From contig NZ_LQOU01000032.1 in assembly GCF_002102155.1 (NCBI RefSeq), positions 124,001 through 188,000 of the forward strand: DNA of 64,000 nt, given 5' to 3'. The notes below the pieces were generated by a model that worked only from the letters and a program-made list of their open reading frames with translations, had not been told where the DNA came from and ran no database searches. Positions 45,696-56,677 of the stretch are shown piece after piece (the stretch's first letter is position 1; each line of letters starts with the position of its first letter). This stretch comes from Mycobacterium europaeum (GTDB lineage Bacteria > Actinomycetota > Actinomycetes > Mycobacteriales > Mycobacteriaceae). The translations under genes and the position numbers were made by a program.

Positions 45696-46703
45696 TCAGG
45701 AGGGCAGCCGGCGGTTCAGGACCAGGCCGGCCAGGATGGCGCCCGCCATGGCCGCGGCGCCCAGCAGCATCCAGGCCAGGCTGGCGTCGCCCTTGACGGT
45801 CTCGTAGCCGATCTGGCGCTGCAGGGTCGAGTAGACGTTCTTCAGCGACTCCAGGCTGTCCGCGTGGAACGACTCGCCGCCGGTGATCTCGCAGATCTTC
45901 TGCAGCGTCTGATCGTCGACGGGGACCGGAATGGTCGCGCCCTCGTACTCGACGGTGCCGTACGGCGTCCCGAACGAGATCGTCGAGATCTGCACGCCCT
46001 CGGCCTTGGCGGCGCGGGCGGCGGTGAAGGCGCCCTGCGGGGCGTTGGGGTCCAGCGGCACGTTCTCGGCGCCGTCGGACTCGAGCACGATACGCGCCGG
46101 CGGTGGGCCCTCGCCGCCACCCATCACCGAGCCCACCGTCGCGATCGCCTGCAGCGCCGTGAAGAGCCCTTCACCGGTCGCGGTCTTGGGGGCCGGTTTG
46201 AGGCTGTCGATCGCCGCCTTCACCGCCTGCCGGTTGGTCGTCGGCGAGACCAGCAGCGAGGCGTTGGCCGCGAACTCCACCAGCCCCAGGTTGATGGCGG
46301 GGGTGAGCTCGTCGGCGAATTGCTTGCCCGCCACCTTGGCCGCGGTCAGCCGGTCGGGCGCGACGTCGTTGGAGGCCATGGATTCCGACACGTCGATCAC
46401 CAACACGACGACCGCCCGGTTCAGCGGGATCCGGACATCGGAGGTCGGCCCGGCCATCGCGGTGGTCAGCAGCACCAGCGAGGTGGCCAGCAGGATCGTC
46501 GGCAGGTGCCGCCACCGGCTGGGATGCGCCGGCGCGACCCGCTCCAGCACCTCCATGTTGGCGAAGCGCAGCACCCGCCGGCGGCGGGCGAACTGCAGCA
46601 CGACGTAGATGCCCAGGACCAGCAGGACGGCCAGCAGGAACAGGAAGAACCACGCGTTCTGGAAGCCGGTGACCGACACGGGGCCCAGCAGGGGCAACTT
46701 CAT
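45696..46703 (-). CDS. VWA-domain membrane protein (BatA-like), minus-strand copy
   Basis: 335-aa paralogue of the facing gene. It has N-terminal membrane segments ([18 protein letters not shown]), a VWA domain with metal site DVSESM, and a C-terminal helix ([17 protein letters not shown]). It shares the block [24 protein letters not shown] with its partner. The family contributes to envelope stress tolerance in some bacteria; the role here is not known. ATG 46703 ([10 protein letters not shown]) matches the family start; TAGTGT eight bases upstream may be its -10. Confidence 0.87.
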   Translation of the reverse strand: MKLPLLGPVSVTGFQNAWFFLFLLAVLLVLGIYVVLQFARRRRVLRFANMEVLERVAPAHPSRWRHLPTILLATSLVLLTTAMAGPTSDVRIPLNRAVVVLVIDVSESMASNDVAPDRLTAAKVAGKQFADELTPAINLGLVEFAANASLLVSPTTNRQAVKAAIDSLKPAPKTATGEGLFTALQAIATVGSVMGGGEGPPPARIVLESDGAENVPLDPNAPQGAFTAARAAKAEGVQISTISFGTPYGTVEYEGATIPVPVDDQTLQKICEITGGESFHADSLESLKNVYSTLQRQIGYETVKGDASLAWMLLGAAAMAGAILAGLVLNRRLPS

Positions 46704-46751
46704 GTCCAGCCACACTATGCGCCCGGTGTGGAAGGCGCACGGCCCGCCGGA

Positions 46752-47780
46752 TCAGCCGGCGACGAGGTCGCGGCGCTGCGTGAACTTGATGTCGAGGCTG
46801 CGCAGGTGGGTCTGCAGCCCGGCGTCCTGGATGGGGATCAGGTGCGCGGGGTGGTCGGTCTCGTTGTAGTGGGCGTGCCACATGCCCGGCGGAGTGGTGA
46901 AGGCGCAGCCGGCCCGCCAGTCCACCCGGGTCGGATCGACGATGTCGCCGCGCTCGTCGAGCCGGGTGCCCAGCAGCGTGTAGCAGCCGTCGGCCGGCGC
47001 GTCGAGGATCAGGTCGAGGGCGACCGACTGGTGCCGGTGCGGGCGCTGCACCTGGTTGGGGGGCAGCACGCCGAACATGGCCCACAACACGTGGGTGATG
47101 GTCAGGGTCTGTTCCTGGTTGGCGTTGGCCAGCAGCACGCTGACCCGGCTTTTCTCGTTGGCGCCCGGCCGGGAGGCGATCTCCTCCAACTTGGCGACGG
47201 CATCCGTTCGGCGGAACTTGGTCGCACGGAACCGCGGCCGGGTGGCGTCGGCACCCAGGTAGCGCATGAGCGGCTCGTCGTGCACCCAGTACATGGCCGT
47301 GTCGGCGGCCGCGTAGAACACCGAGTGGGTGCCCGCGGGCAGGGTCAGGAAGTCGCCCTTCTCCCACTCGACGAGGTGGCCGTCGACCGCGGCGAAGCCC
47401 CGGCCGTAGAGCACGTAGTACAGCTGCGAGGTGGCGTTGGGGCTGGTGTCGATCTGTTCGCCCGGACGGATGCGCAGGAAGTTGGCCAGCAGCGCGGGGC
47501 TGGTCGCCGCACCGGTCTCGATGCGCAGCTCCTTGGACAGGTCGAGCGGGATCACGCCGGTCGGCTGGCCGGTGTAGACATCCGGATCGAAGCGGGTAAT
47601 CGGCACCTGCGGGACATGTCCCGAGCCGATGGGGTTGGCGGCTTTGGAGTACTCGAAGTACTCCGCGTCCTCGGCCCAGTCCTGGAAGCGGCCTTCGAAC
47701 CCGTACTCGGCCACGTTGATCATCGGGGCGGGAATCGTCGGATCGAGGTTCGGGGTCAGGGCTTGTTCCGTGCCGGGCAT
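46752..47780 (-). CDS. Bicupin protein, gentisate-dioxygenase-like
   Basis: 342-aa protein with two cupin beta-barrels: the first near residues 110-165 (SQLYYVLYGRGFAAVDG, LPAGTHSVF), the second near 225-300 (RPHRHQSVALDLI, PPGMWHAHYN). The His pair in RPHRH and the later WHAH could bind a metal, as in gentisate and other ring-cleaving dioxygenases. An aromatic-acid substrate is a guess. It is divergent from a GntR regulator, the usual arrangement for catabolic genes. ATG 47780 is preferred; no operon partner is seen. Confidence 0.8.
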   Translation of the reverse strand: MPGTEQALTPNLDPTIPAPMINVAEYGFEGRFQDWAEDAEYFEYSKAANPIGSGHVPQVPITRFDPDVYTGQPTGVIPLDLSKELRIETGAATSPALLANFLRIRPGEQIDTSPNATSQLYYVLYGRGFAAVDGHLVEWEKGDFLTLPAGTHSVFYAAADTAMYWVHDEPLMRYLGADATRPRFRATKFRRTDAVAKLEEIASRPGANEKSRVSVLLANANQEQTLTITHVLWAMFGVLPPNQVQRPHRHQSVALDLILDAPADGCYTLLGTRLDERGDIVDPTRVDWRAGCAFTTPPGMWHAHYNETDHPAHLIPIQDAGLQTHLRSLDIKFTQRRDLVAG

Positions 47781-47837
47781 TTCGCGTCTCCTTCGCACTG
47801 CTCGAGCGCTTCCTGAGTGCATCTCATGTCTTTCTCG

Positions 47838-47873
47838 TATCTATCTTGTATCTCAGTTGCTCCGGTTGTCAAT
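47838..47873 (-). promoter_or_regulatory. Promoter of the bicupin gene with possible GntR operator
   Basis: Minus-strand TTGACA (47868-47873) is followed after 18 bases by CAAGAT (47844-47849), a good -35/-10 pair for the bicupin gene. Two GTATCT repeats (47838-47843 and 47849-47854) lie 11 bases apart, one helical turn, and overlap the -10. They are a natural binding site for the divergently encoded GntR protein. Inference only. Confidence 0.45.
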
Positions 47874-47972
47874 GCCACCACGGAAGATGTCCCGATATCC
47901 GCCGGCCGAGGCCGCGGCGCGGGTACCGTCACCACACTGCTGGGATACGACTGAGCTACAGGAAGGGCTGCG

Positions 47973-48644
47973 GTGGCAACGGGTGAGCCCCGGGCGGGCA
48001 CAGCAAAGGACCGCGCGCTGGATTACGTCAAGACGCGGGTGCTCACCGGCGCGTTCCCCGGCGGGGAGTTGATCAGCGAGGGCGACGTCGCCACGGCGCT
48101 GGGGATGTCGCGCACGCCGGTGCGCGAGGCGTTCCTGCGACTGGAGGCCGAGGGACTGCTGCGGCTGTACCCCCAGCGCGGCGCCCTGGTCGTCCCCGTG
48201 TCGCCCGACGAGGTCCGGTCGGTGATGGAGGCGCGCCTGGTGCTGGAGCAGTTCGCCGCGACCAAGGTGGTGCGCCGCGGAGCTGCCGCATGCGCCGCCG
48301 TTTTCGAGCGGTTGTCGGGCGAGCTGGAGCGGCAGCGGACCGCCGTCGACCGCACCGATTGGCCCGAGTTCCTCGATGCCGACCGCGCCTTCCACGCCAT
48401 CACGCTGGCCGAGTCGGGGAACGCCATCTTGTCGGGCTTCTATGCCTCGCTACGCGATCGGCAGATGCGGATGATCGGCGAGTCGTCGCTGCGCGACCCC
48501 GACCGCGTCACGACGATCCTGGCGGAACACCGCGCTATCGCCGAGGCGCTGCGTGACGGCGACGGCCCGCGGGCGCTGGAGGCGGTGCAAACCCACCTGC
48601 TCAGCACGGTGCGCGCCATCGGACTCGCCGCCGACGCGATCTGA
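47973..48644 (+). CDS. GntR/FadR-family transcriptional regulator (FCD type)
   Basis: 223-aa regulator with an N-terminal winged helix (ELISEGDVATALGMSRTPVREAFLRLE-like region, residues about 15-75) and an all-helical FCD ligand domain (VRSVMEARLVLEQFA, DADRAFHAITLAESGN, EHRAIAEALRDGD) that usually binds organic acids through a metal. It probably controls the divergent bicupin gene, from which it is separated by 192 bases holding a repeat operator candidate. GTG start 47973 follows an AGGAAGGG ribosome-binding site. Confidence 0.88.
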   Translation: MATGEPRAGTAKDRALDYVKTRVLTGAFPGGELISEGDVATALGMSRTPVREAFLRLEAEGLLRLYPQRGALVVPVSPDEVRSVMEARLVLEQFAATKVVRRGAAACAAVFERLSGELERQRTAVDRTDWPEFLDADRAFHAITLAESGNAILSGFYASLRDRQMRMIGESSLRDPDRVTTILAEHRAIAEALRDGDGPRALEAVQTHLLSTVRAIGLAADAI

Positions 48645-48737
48645 CGTCCGCGCGAATTGTGTTAGAAGTCGGTCTCTTAGGGGAAATCCCAGTCGAAGAT
48701 GGCGCCCACCCCGGGAGCCGCTATGACAGGAGCTGAA

Positions 48738-49022
48738 ATGGTCGGATCCATCATCCTCGCCATCATCGTGGGCGCGATAATCGGTGTCGTCGCCCGTCTG
48801 GTGATGCCGGGCAAGCAGAACGTCGGCATGATCATGACGGTGGTGATCGGCGCCGTAGGCGGCTTGATCGGCTCGGCGGTGGCCAGCCAGTTCGGATACC
48901 ACAATGCCAACGGTGGCATCGCGTGGATTCCGTTCTTCATCGGAGTCGCCGCAGCTGTCGTCCTCATCGCCCTCTACGAGGCGCTGACGGGTCGCCGCAC
49001 CGGCACGCGGCTCACCCGCTGA
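48738..49022 (+). CDS. GlsB/YeaQ/YmgE-family small membrane protein
   Basis: 94-aa membrane protein of the transglycosylase-associated (GlsB/YeaQ/YmgE) family with three hydrophobic helices: SIILAIIVGAIIGVVARL, MIMTVVIGAVGGLIGSAV and FFIGVAAAVVLIAL. Members are small stress-related membrane proteins without a defined enzymatic role. ATG 48738 is chosen for the strong AGGAG five bases upstream; in-frame ATGs at 48699 and 48729 are less well placed. Confidence 0.82.
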   Translation: MVGSIILAIIVGAIIGVVARLVMPGKQNVGMIMTVVIGAVGGLIGSAVASQFGYHNANGGIAWIPFFIGVAAAVVLIALYEALTGRRTGTRLTR

Positions 49023-49064
49023 GCCGAAAGCTGCGCCGCTCGCCTGCTTTTCGGGTGAGCGGCG

Positions 49065-50156
49065 TCAGCCTGCGATCAGCACCGCGTAGCGCGGCTTGAT
49101 GACGTCGTCGATAATGGCCAGCCGCTCGTCGAACGGCAGGAACGCCGACTTCATCGCGTTGATGGTGAACCGCTCCAGGTCGCTCCACCCGTAGCCGAAA
49201 GCCTGCACCAGCCGGTGCATTTCGCGGCTCATCGAGGTATCGCTCATCAGCCTGTTGTCCGTGTTGACGGTGACCCGGAACCGCGTTCGGGCCAGCAGGT
49301 CGAACGGATGGTCCGCGATGCTTTTCACCGCACCGGTTTGCACGTTGGAGCTGGGACACAGCTCCAACGGAATTCGCTTGTCCCGCAAGATGGACGCTAG
49401 CCTGCCCAGCCTGACCTCTCCGTCGGCGAGGACGTCGATGTCGTCGACGATGCGCACCCCGTGACCCAGGCGGTCGGCGCCGCAGAACGCGATCGCCTCG
49501 TGGATGGAGGGCAGCCCGAACGCCTCGCCCGCGTGAATGGTGAAGCGCGCGTTGTGGTCTCGCATGTACTCGAAGGCGTCCAGGTGCCGCGTCGGCGGGT
49601 TTCCCGCCTCCGCGCCGGCGATGTCAAAACCCACAACTCCTTTGTCCCGGAACCGAATCGCCAGCGCGGCGATCTCCCGGGACACCGCGGCGTGGCGCAT
49701 GGCGGTGACCAGCAGCCGCACCACGATCGGCCGGCCCGCGGCGGCGCAGGCCTTCTCACCGTCGGCGAAACCGGCCAGCACGGCGTCGACGATCGCGTCG
49801 AAGGACAGCCCACGGTCGATGTGCAACTCGGGCGCGAACCGGACCTCGGCGTAGACGACGGAGTCGGCGGCCAGGTCCTCGACGCACTCGTAGGCGACCC
49901 GGTGCAGCGCGTCGGCCGTCTGCATCACCGCCACGGTGTGCGAGAACGGCTCCAGGTAGCGCTCCAGCGAGCCGCTGTGCGACTGGGTGCGAAACCAGGT
50001 GGCCAGCTCGTCGACGTCGCTGGTGGGCAGCCCGTCGTAACCGGTCTGTTCGGCGATCTCCACCACGGTCGACGGGCGCAGCCCCCCGTCCAGGTGGTCG
50101 TGCAACAGCGCCTTGGGCGCCTTGGCGATCTGCTCGAGGCCCAGTGGCGTGGTCAC
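49065..50156 (-). CDS. add: Adenosine deaminase
   Basis: 363-aa enzyme converting adenosine or deoxyadenosine to inosine forms. Zinc and catalytic motifs are [12 protein letters not shown] (two His ligands), [10 protein letters not shown] (His and Glu), [19 protein letters not shown], and [11 protein letters not shown] carrying the last metal-binding Asp. The GTG start at 50156 overlaps the deoA stop (GTGA), so this is the last gene of a coupled cdd-deoA-add salvage operon (Rv3315c-Rv3313c). Confidence 0.95.
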   Translation of the reverse strand: MTTPLGLEQIAKAPKALLHDHLDGGLRPSTVVEIAEQTGYDGLPTSDVDELATWFRTQSHSGSLERYLEPFSHTVAVMQTADALHRVAYECVEDLAADSVVYAEVRFAPELHIDRGLSFDAIVDAVLAGFADGEKACAAAGRPIVVRLLVTAMRHAAVSREIAALAIRFRDKGVVGFDIAGAEAGNPPTRHLDAFEYMRDHNARFTIHAGEAFGLPSIHEAIAFCGADRLGHGVRIVDDIDVLADGEVRLGRLASILRDKRIPLELCPSSNVQTGAVKSIADHPFDLLARTRFRVTVNTDNRLMSDTSMSREMHRLVQAFGYGWSDLERFTINAMKSAFLPFDERLAIIDDVIKPRYAVLIAG

Positions 50157-51439
50157 GTGACGATCCGATCGATGATCAGCGGCCGCGAGGCCGGCGGTGT
50201 GTCGCCCACGCGGTAGCCGCCGTCCAGCTCGGCCAGTGCGGCGCCGAAGCGCTCCGGGGTGTCGGTGTACAGGGTGAACAGCGGCGCACCGGCCGAGACC
50301 GGCTCGCCGGGACGGCGGTGGATCCGGATGCCGGCGCCGGCCTGCACCCCTTCGCCCGGACGGGACCTGCCCGCGCCGAGCCGCCATGCCGCCAGCCCCA
50401 CTGCCATCGCGTCGATATCGCCCATTGTGCCGCCCCGGGCCGCGGTCACGGTCTCGGAATGCGCACCGATCGGCAACGGAACCGACAAATCGCCGCCCTG
50501 GGCGGCGATCAGCCGGCGGAATCGGTCCATCGCGGTGCCGTCGCACAGCGTGTCGGCGGGATCGCGGGCGTCGACCCCGGCCAGCTCGAGCATCTCGGAC
50601 GCCAGCCGCAGCGTCAGCGCCACCACGTCGGGCGGCCCGCCGCCGGCCAGCACCTCCAGCGACTCGGCGACCTCGAGGGCGTTGCCGACCGTCGCGCCGA
50701 GCGGGCCGTTCATGTCGGTCAGCAGCGCGTGGGTGGGCACCCCGTGCGCGGCGCCCAGCTCCACCATGGTGTGGGCCAGCTCGCGACACCGCTGCGGGGA
50801 GCTCAGCAGCGCCCCCGAGCCGACCTTCACGTCGAGCACCAGCGCGCCCGCCCCCTCGGCCAGCTTCTTGCTCATCACCGAGCTGGCGATCAGCGGTAAC
50901 GACTCGACGGTAGCGGTGACGTCGCGCAGCGCGTACAGCTTGGCGTCGGCCGGCGCCAACTCCCCGGCGGCGAAGATGGCCGCGCCGACGTCGCGCAGTT
51001 GGTCGCGCACCCGCTCGTTGGACAGCATGGCGGAAAACCCGGCGATGGACTCCAGCTTGTCCAGCGTGCCGCCGGTGTGCCCGAGCCCGCGCCCCGACGC
51101 CTGCGGCACCGCGGCGCCACAGGCGGCGACCACGGCCACCAGCGGCAGGGTGATCTTGTCCCCCACTCCCCCCGTGGAATGCTTGTCCACGGTGGGCGTG
51201 CCCAGGTCGCTGAAGTCGAGCCGGTCCCCGGACGCCAGCATCGCCGCCGTCCAGCTGGCGGTCTCGCCGCGGTCCATGCCGCGCAGGAAGATCGCCATCA
51301 GCAGCGCCGACATCTGTTCCTCGGCGACCCGGCCGTGGGTGTAGGCGTCGACGACCCACTCGATGGCGGCGTCGGACAGCCGGCCGCCGTCGCGCTTGGT
51401 GCGGATCACCGTCGGCGCGTCGAAGCCCAAGTCGGTCAA
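50153..51439 (-). CDS. deoA: Thymidine phosphorylase
   Basis: 428-aa pyrimidine-nucleoside phosphorylase, splitting thymidine or deoxyuridine with phosphate. It has the phosphate-binding [26 protein letters not shown], and [16 protein letters not shown]. The start is judged to be the TTG at 51439, overlapping the cdd stop (TTGA). It gives the M. tuberculosis-like N-terminus [18 protein letters not shown] and the right length; upstream in-frame sequence is the cdd gene in another frame. It corresponds to Rv3314c. Confidence 0.93.
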   Translation of the reverse strand: MTDLGFDAPTVIRTKRDGGRLSDAAIEWVVDAYTHGRVAEEQMSALLMAIFLRGMDRGETASWTAAMLASGDRLDFSDLGTPTVDKHSTGGVGDKITLPLVAVVAACGAAVPQASGRGLGHTGGTLDKLESIAGFSAMLSNERVRDQLRDVGAAIFAAGELAPADAKLYALRDVTATVESLPLIASSVMSKKLAEGAGALVLDVKVGSGALLSSPQRCRELAHTMVELGAAHGVPTHALLTDMNGPLGATVGNALEVAESLEVLAGGGPPDVVALTLRLASEMLELAGVDARDPADTLCDGTAMDRFRRLIAAQGGDLSVPLPIGAHSETVTAARGGTMGDIDAMAVGLAAWRLGAGRSRPGEGVQAGAGIRIHRRPGEPVSAGAPLFTLYTDTPERFGAALAELDGGYRVGDTPPASRPLIIDRIVT

Positions 51440-51834
51440 CGGGGTTCCCGCGGCAGGTCGGCGGTGAACGCGTCGGGCAGCAGGTCGCCGAGGCGGCGCG
51501 GGCCGTCCGGATGGTCGATCAGCAGCTCGGGGCCGCCGTGCTCGAGGAGCAACTGGCGGCAGCGCCCGCACGGCATCAGCGGCGATCCCCGCCCGTCGAC
51601 ACAGGCCAGCGCGATCAGCCGGCCACCGCCGGTCGTGTGTAGGGCGCACACCACACCGCATTCGGCACAGAGACCAAGGCCATATGAGACGTTCTCCACA
51701 TTGCAGCCGGTGATCACCCGCCCGTCGTCGACCAGTGCGGCCGCTCCCACCGGGAACCGGGAGTAGGGCGCGTAGGCCCCCGCCGCAGCACCGATCGCCT
51801 TGTGGCGCAGCGCGTTCCAGTCGACATCAGGCAT
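51436..51834 (-). CDS. cdd: Cytidine deaminase
   Basis: 132-aa homotetrameric-type cytidine deaminase. It has the substrate loop [25 protein letters not shown] (zinc Cys and catalytic Glu), and PCGRCRQ with the other two zinc cysteines. ATG 51834 ([10 protein letters not shown]) matches the M. tuberculosis start; a TTG six bases earlier is less likely. First gene of the cdd-deoA-add operon, divergent from sdhC across a 158-base promoter region. Confidence 0.95.
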   Translation of the reverse strand: MPDVDWNALRHKAIGAAAGAYAPYSRFPVGAAALVDDGRVITGCNVENVSYGLGLCAECGVVCALHTTGGGRLIALACVDGRGSPLMPCGRCRQLLLEHGGPELLIDHPDGPRRLGDLLPDAFTADLPREPR

Positions 51835-51992
51835 ACCCAACCCCGTTCAAAACCCCGCTCACCGACGGGCTCGTGCGACTGCCACCCTAACTCTGGCACG
51901 ACGCTTCGCCTCGCGGACTGTTCGGCACGGGCCGTCCTTCGGCCGGGTTAGGCTGAACTGCCCGAACGATGTCAGAAGGCGGTGAGGACTGG

Positions 51993-52427
51993 GTGACCAC
52001 ACAGGCGACAACCGCGGATCCGGCAAGAGAATCTGCGCCCGCGCGTAAGCGGCGACCGCCCCGGACGCTGTATCGGGGCGACCCGGGCATGTGGTCGTGG
52101 GTGTTGCATCGCATCAGCGGCGCGACGATCTTCTTCTTCCTGTTCGTCCACGTGCTGGACGCCGCGATGCTGCGGGTCAGCCCGCAGACCTACAACGCGG
52201 TGATCCACGACTACCAGACCCCGGTCGTCGGCCTGATGGAGTACGGGCTGGTGGCCGCGGTGGCATTCCACGGGCTGAACGGGGTCCGCGTCATCCTCAT
52301 CGACTTCTGGTCCGAGGGCCCCCGCTACCAGCGGTTGATGTTCTGGATCGTCGGCGTCGTCTTTTTGCTGCTCATGGTTCCGGCCGGCGTGGTGACCGGG
52401 ATCCACATCGCCGAGCACCTGCGATGA
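51993..52427 (+). CDS. sdhC: Succinate dehydrogenase cytochrome b556 subunit SdhC
   Basis: Membrane anchor of succinate dehydrogenase (about 144 aa) with three helices (ATIFFFLFVHVLDAAML, GLVAAVAFHGLNGVRVIL, FWIVGVVFLLLMVPAGVVTG). Conserved His residues in LHRISG and FHGLNG bind heme. The GTG at 51993 follows GGTGAGGA at a good distance; an ATG at 51969 is an alternative, and the M. tuberculosis annotation starts later, at MWSW. TAGGCT at 51949-51954 is a likely -10. It overlaps sdhD by four bases. Confidence 0.92.
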   Translation: MTTQATTADPARESAPARKRRPPRTLYRGDPGMWSWVLHRISGATIFFFLFVHVLDAAMLRVSPQTYNAVIHDYQTPVVGLMEYGLVAAVAFHGLNGVRVILIDFWSEGPRYQRLMFWIVGVVFLLLMVPAGVVTGIHIAEHLR

Positions 52428-52894
52428 GCTCCCCCGACCTGCAGCTCGGCCGGGGCCAGGTGGCCCCGGTGCTTCAGCGCAGCCACGACCGGCCGCCCAG
52501 CCTGGACAACCCGCGCTCGCCGCGGCGCCGGGCCGGCATCCCCAACTTCGAGAAGTTCGCGTGGCTGTTCATGCGGTTCTCCGGCGTCGCGCTCATCGTC
52601 CTGGCCGTCGGCCACCTGTTCATCATGCTGATGTGGGACGACGGCGTGTACCGCATCGACTTCAACTACGTGGCGCAGCGCTGGGCTTCGCCGTTCTGGC
52701 AGTTCTGGGATCTGGCGTTGCTGTGGCTGGCGCAGCTGCACGGGGGCAACGGGCTGCGCACCATCATCGACGACTACAGCCGCAAGGACAGCACCCGGTT
52801 CTGGCTCAACAGCCTGCTGCTGTTGTCGATGGGGTTCACGTTGGTGCTCGGCACCTACGTGCTGGTGACATTCGACCCGAACATCGGAGGCTGA
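52424..52894 (+). CDS. sdhD: Succinate dehydrogenase hydrophobic anchor SdhD
   Basis: 156-aa second membrane anchor, with helices FSGVALIVLAVGHLFIM, FWDLALLWLAQLHG and LLLLSMGFTLVLGTYVLV. The His in VLAVGHLF and LAQLHGGNG are heme or quinone-site candidates. The ATG overlaps the sdhC stop (ATGA), indicating translational coupling. With SdhC it holds the catalytic subunits at the membrane and passes electrons to menaquinone. It corresponds to Rv3317. Confidence 0.92.
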   Translation: MSSPDLQLGRGQVAPVLQRSHDRPPSLDNPRSPRRRAGIPNFEKFAWLFMRFSGVALIVLAVGHLFIMLMWDDGVYRIDFNYVAQRWASPFWQFWDLALLWLAQLHGGNGLRTIIDDYSRKDSTRFWLNSLLLLSMGFTLVLGTYVLVTFDPNIGG

Positions 52895-52898
52895 CCAG

Positions 52899-54670
<1,772 letters not shown>

Positions 54671-54671
<1 letters not shown>

Positions 54672-55465
54672 TGTCTGCAGGCGAAGCTGTCGAACCCCGC
54701 GTCGAGCCGCCGCTCCCGCCCGTCCCCGAGGGCGCGGTGCTGGTGACCCTCAAGATCGCCCGCTTCAACCCCGACCAGCCCGACGCCTTCGCGGAAACCG
54801 GCGGCTGGCAGAGCTTTCGGGTGCCCTGCCTGCCCAGCGACCGACTGCTCAACCTGCTGATCTACATCAAGAGCTACCTGGACGGGACGCTCACCTTCCG
54901 GCGCTCGTGCGCCCACGGAGTGTGCGGTTCGGACGCCATGCGCATCAACGGCGTCAACCGGCTGGCCTGCAAGGTGCTGATGCGCGACCTGCTGCCCCAG
55001 AAGAAGGGCAAGCAACTCACCATCACGGTGGAACCGATCCGTGGCCTGCCGGTCGAGAAGGACCTGGTGGTGAACATGGAGCCGTTCTTCGACGCCTACC
55101 GCGCGGTGAAGCCCTACCTGGTCACCAGCGGCAATCCGCCCACGCGGGAACGCATCCAGAGCCCCACCGACCGCGCCCGCTACGACGACACCACCAAGTG
55201 CATCCTGTGCGCGGCCTGCACCACCAGCTGCCCGGTGTTCTGGCACGAGGGCAGCTATTACGGCCCGGCGGCGATCGTCAACGCGCACCGGTTCATCTTC
55301 GACAGCCGCGACGAGGCCGCCGCCGAGCGCCTCGACATCCTCAACGAGGTGGACGGCGTGTGGCGGTGCCGCACCACGTTCAACTGCACCGAGTGCTGCC
55401 CGCGCGGCATCCAGATCACCAAGGCGATCCAGGAGGTCAAGCGCGCGCTGATGTTCACGCGCTGA
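54671..55465 (+). CDS. sdhB: Succinate dehydrogenase iron-sulfur subunit SdhB
   Basis: 264-aa electron-transfer subunit with cysteines for three clusters: SCAHGVCGSDAM with a later LAC (2Fe-2S), CILCAACTTSCPVFW, and CTECCPRGIQ (4Fe-4S and 3Fe-4S). Electrons pass from the SdhA flavin to quinone at SdhC/SdhD. The ATG overlaps the sdhA stop by one base. Last gene of sdhCDAB; the GGDEF gene converges 12 bases downstream. Confidence 0.96.
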
Positions 55466-55477
55466 CCGGGCGCGGGG

Positions 55478-56548
55478 TCAACACAGCTCGTGATGACTAC
55501 TTCGGTTGCCGCCCAACCGCTTAGCCTGGTACATCGCCGCGTCGGCGGCGGTGACCAACTCGCTCAGCAGCGTATGCGGTTCGACCGCGGTGTCGTCCAG
55601 GCGGGCGCACGCGGTGCCGATGCTGGCGGTGACCCCCGCGGGCGAGGCCGCGATGGCCCGGCACATCCGCCCGGCCAACGCCTCGGCGTTGCACCGGGAG
55701 GACGTGCCCGCCAACAGGAACTCCTCGCCGCCGCTGCGCGCCACCACCGCCTGGTCGTCGGCGGCGGCCAACAGGGCCTGGGCGACTTGGACCAGGGCGT
55801 GGTCCCCGGCGGCGTGGCCACACCTGTCGTTGAGGGATTTGAATCTGTCGAGGTCGATCAGCATGACCACCAGGTGGGAGTCGATGCCCCGGCGCGCCAC
55901 GATCATCCCCAGCGCCTCGTGCTGGAATGCGCGCCGGTTGAGCAGGCCGGTCAACGGGTCGCGGTCCGCGGTCAGCAGATCGCCCGACAGGGCGCGCACC
56001 AGGATCCGGATCGCCAGCGGTAGGGCGATGTTGACCTCGATCACCAGCCACAGATCCACCCCGGCCAGGCTGGGGTGGCCGGTTCGGGCCAGCGACAAGG
56101 CCTCCCAGGACCCGACGGCCGCAGCGACGGCGAAGTTGTACAGCACGAATCCCGTGGTGTGGAAGAACGCCATGTAGGCGCCGAACGTCGCGAACGCGAT
56201 GCAGCCGATCAGGGCGGCCAGCGGGTTCGGGTGCGCCAGGCACGCGAGGGCGGTGGCCGTGTTGCACGTCATGGCGAAGGCGACCGACTGCCGGCGCGTG
56301 GGCCAGCGCCATACCCACAGCAAAACGCCCGCCACCCCGCCGGCGACGGCAACCCACATCATCGCCACCGGGACCGATCCCCGCGGACCGTCGGAGCCGG
56401 CCAGCAGCGCGAACAGGCACAGCACCATCGACGCGGCGATGGACGCCATCACCGCCCGGGTGGCGCCGCTGAGGCGCCGCGAGGCGAGATAACCGGAGAG
56501 CCAGTCGTACTGATCGGCGCGCCACCATGGGCTGAACAGCGCGGTCAT
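55478..56548 (-). CDS. Membrane-bound diguanylate cyclase (GGDEF domain)
   Basis: 356-aa protein with about six N-terminal membrane helices (AVMASIAASMVLCLFALLAG, SVPVAMMWVAVAGGVAGVLL, AALIGCIAFATFGAYMAFF and others) and a C-terminal GGDEF domain from about residue 200. The active motif is RSGGEEF, functional in other cyclases, and LIDLDRFKSLND carries the metal Asp. The inhibitory RxxD site expected before it reads DDQA, so product inhibition may be lost. It would make cyclic di-GMP. ATG 56548 is chosen over a short extension. It is not present at this locus in M. tuberculosis, where other genes fill the sdhB-sigJ interval. Confidence 0.85.
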   Translation of the reverse strand: MTALFSPWWRADQYDWLSGYLASRRLSGATRAVMASIAASMVLCLFALLAGSDGPRGSVPVAMMWVAVAGGVAGVLLWVWRWPTRRQSVAFAMTCNTATALACLAHPNPLAALIGCIAFATFGAYMAFFHTTGFVLYNFAVAAAVGSWEALSLARTGHPSLAGVDLWLVIEVNIALPLAIRILVRALSGDLLTADRDPLTGLLNRRAFQHEALGMIVARRGIDSHLVVMLIDLDRFKSLNDRCGHAAGDHALVQVAQALLAAADDQAVVARSGGEEFLLAGTSSRCNAEALAGRMCRAIAASPAGVTASIGTACARLDDTAVEPHTLLSELVTAADAAMYQAKRLGGNRSSHHELC

Positions 56549-56677
56549 CGGCGGCTCCCCGTCGCGAACCACCGGTCGTCGATGTCAGGTGGTTAGGCGC
56601 ATGCTACGACCCTCGGGCGGCCGACGAGGGCGGATTCCGCCCGTCACACTTGGCCGCCCCGTCTCGTCTTCAGGGGT

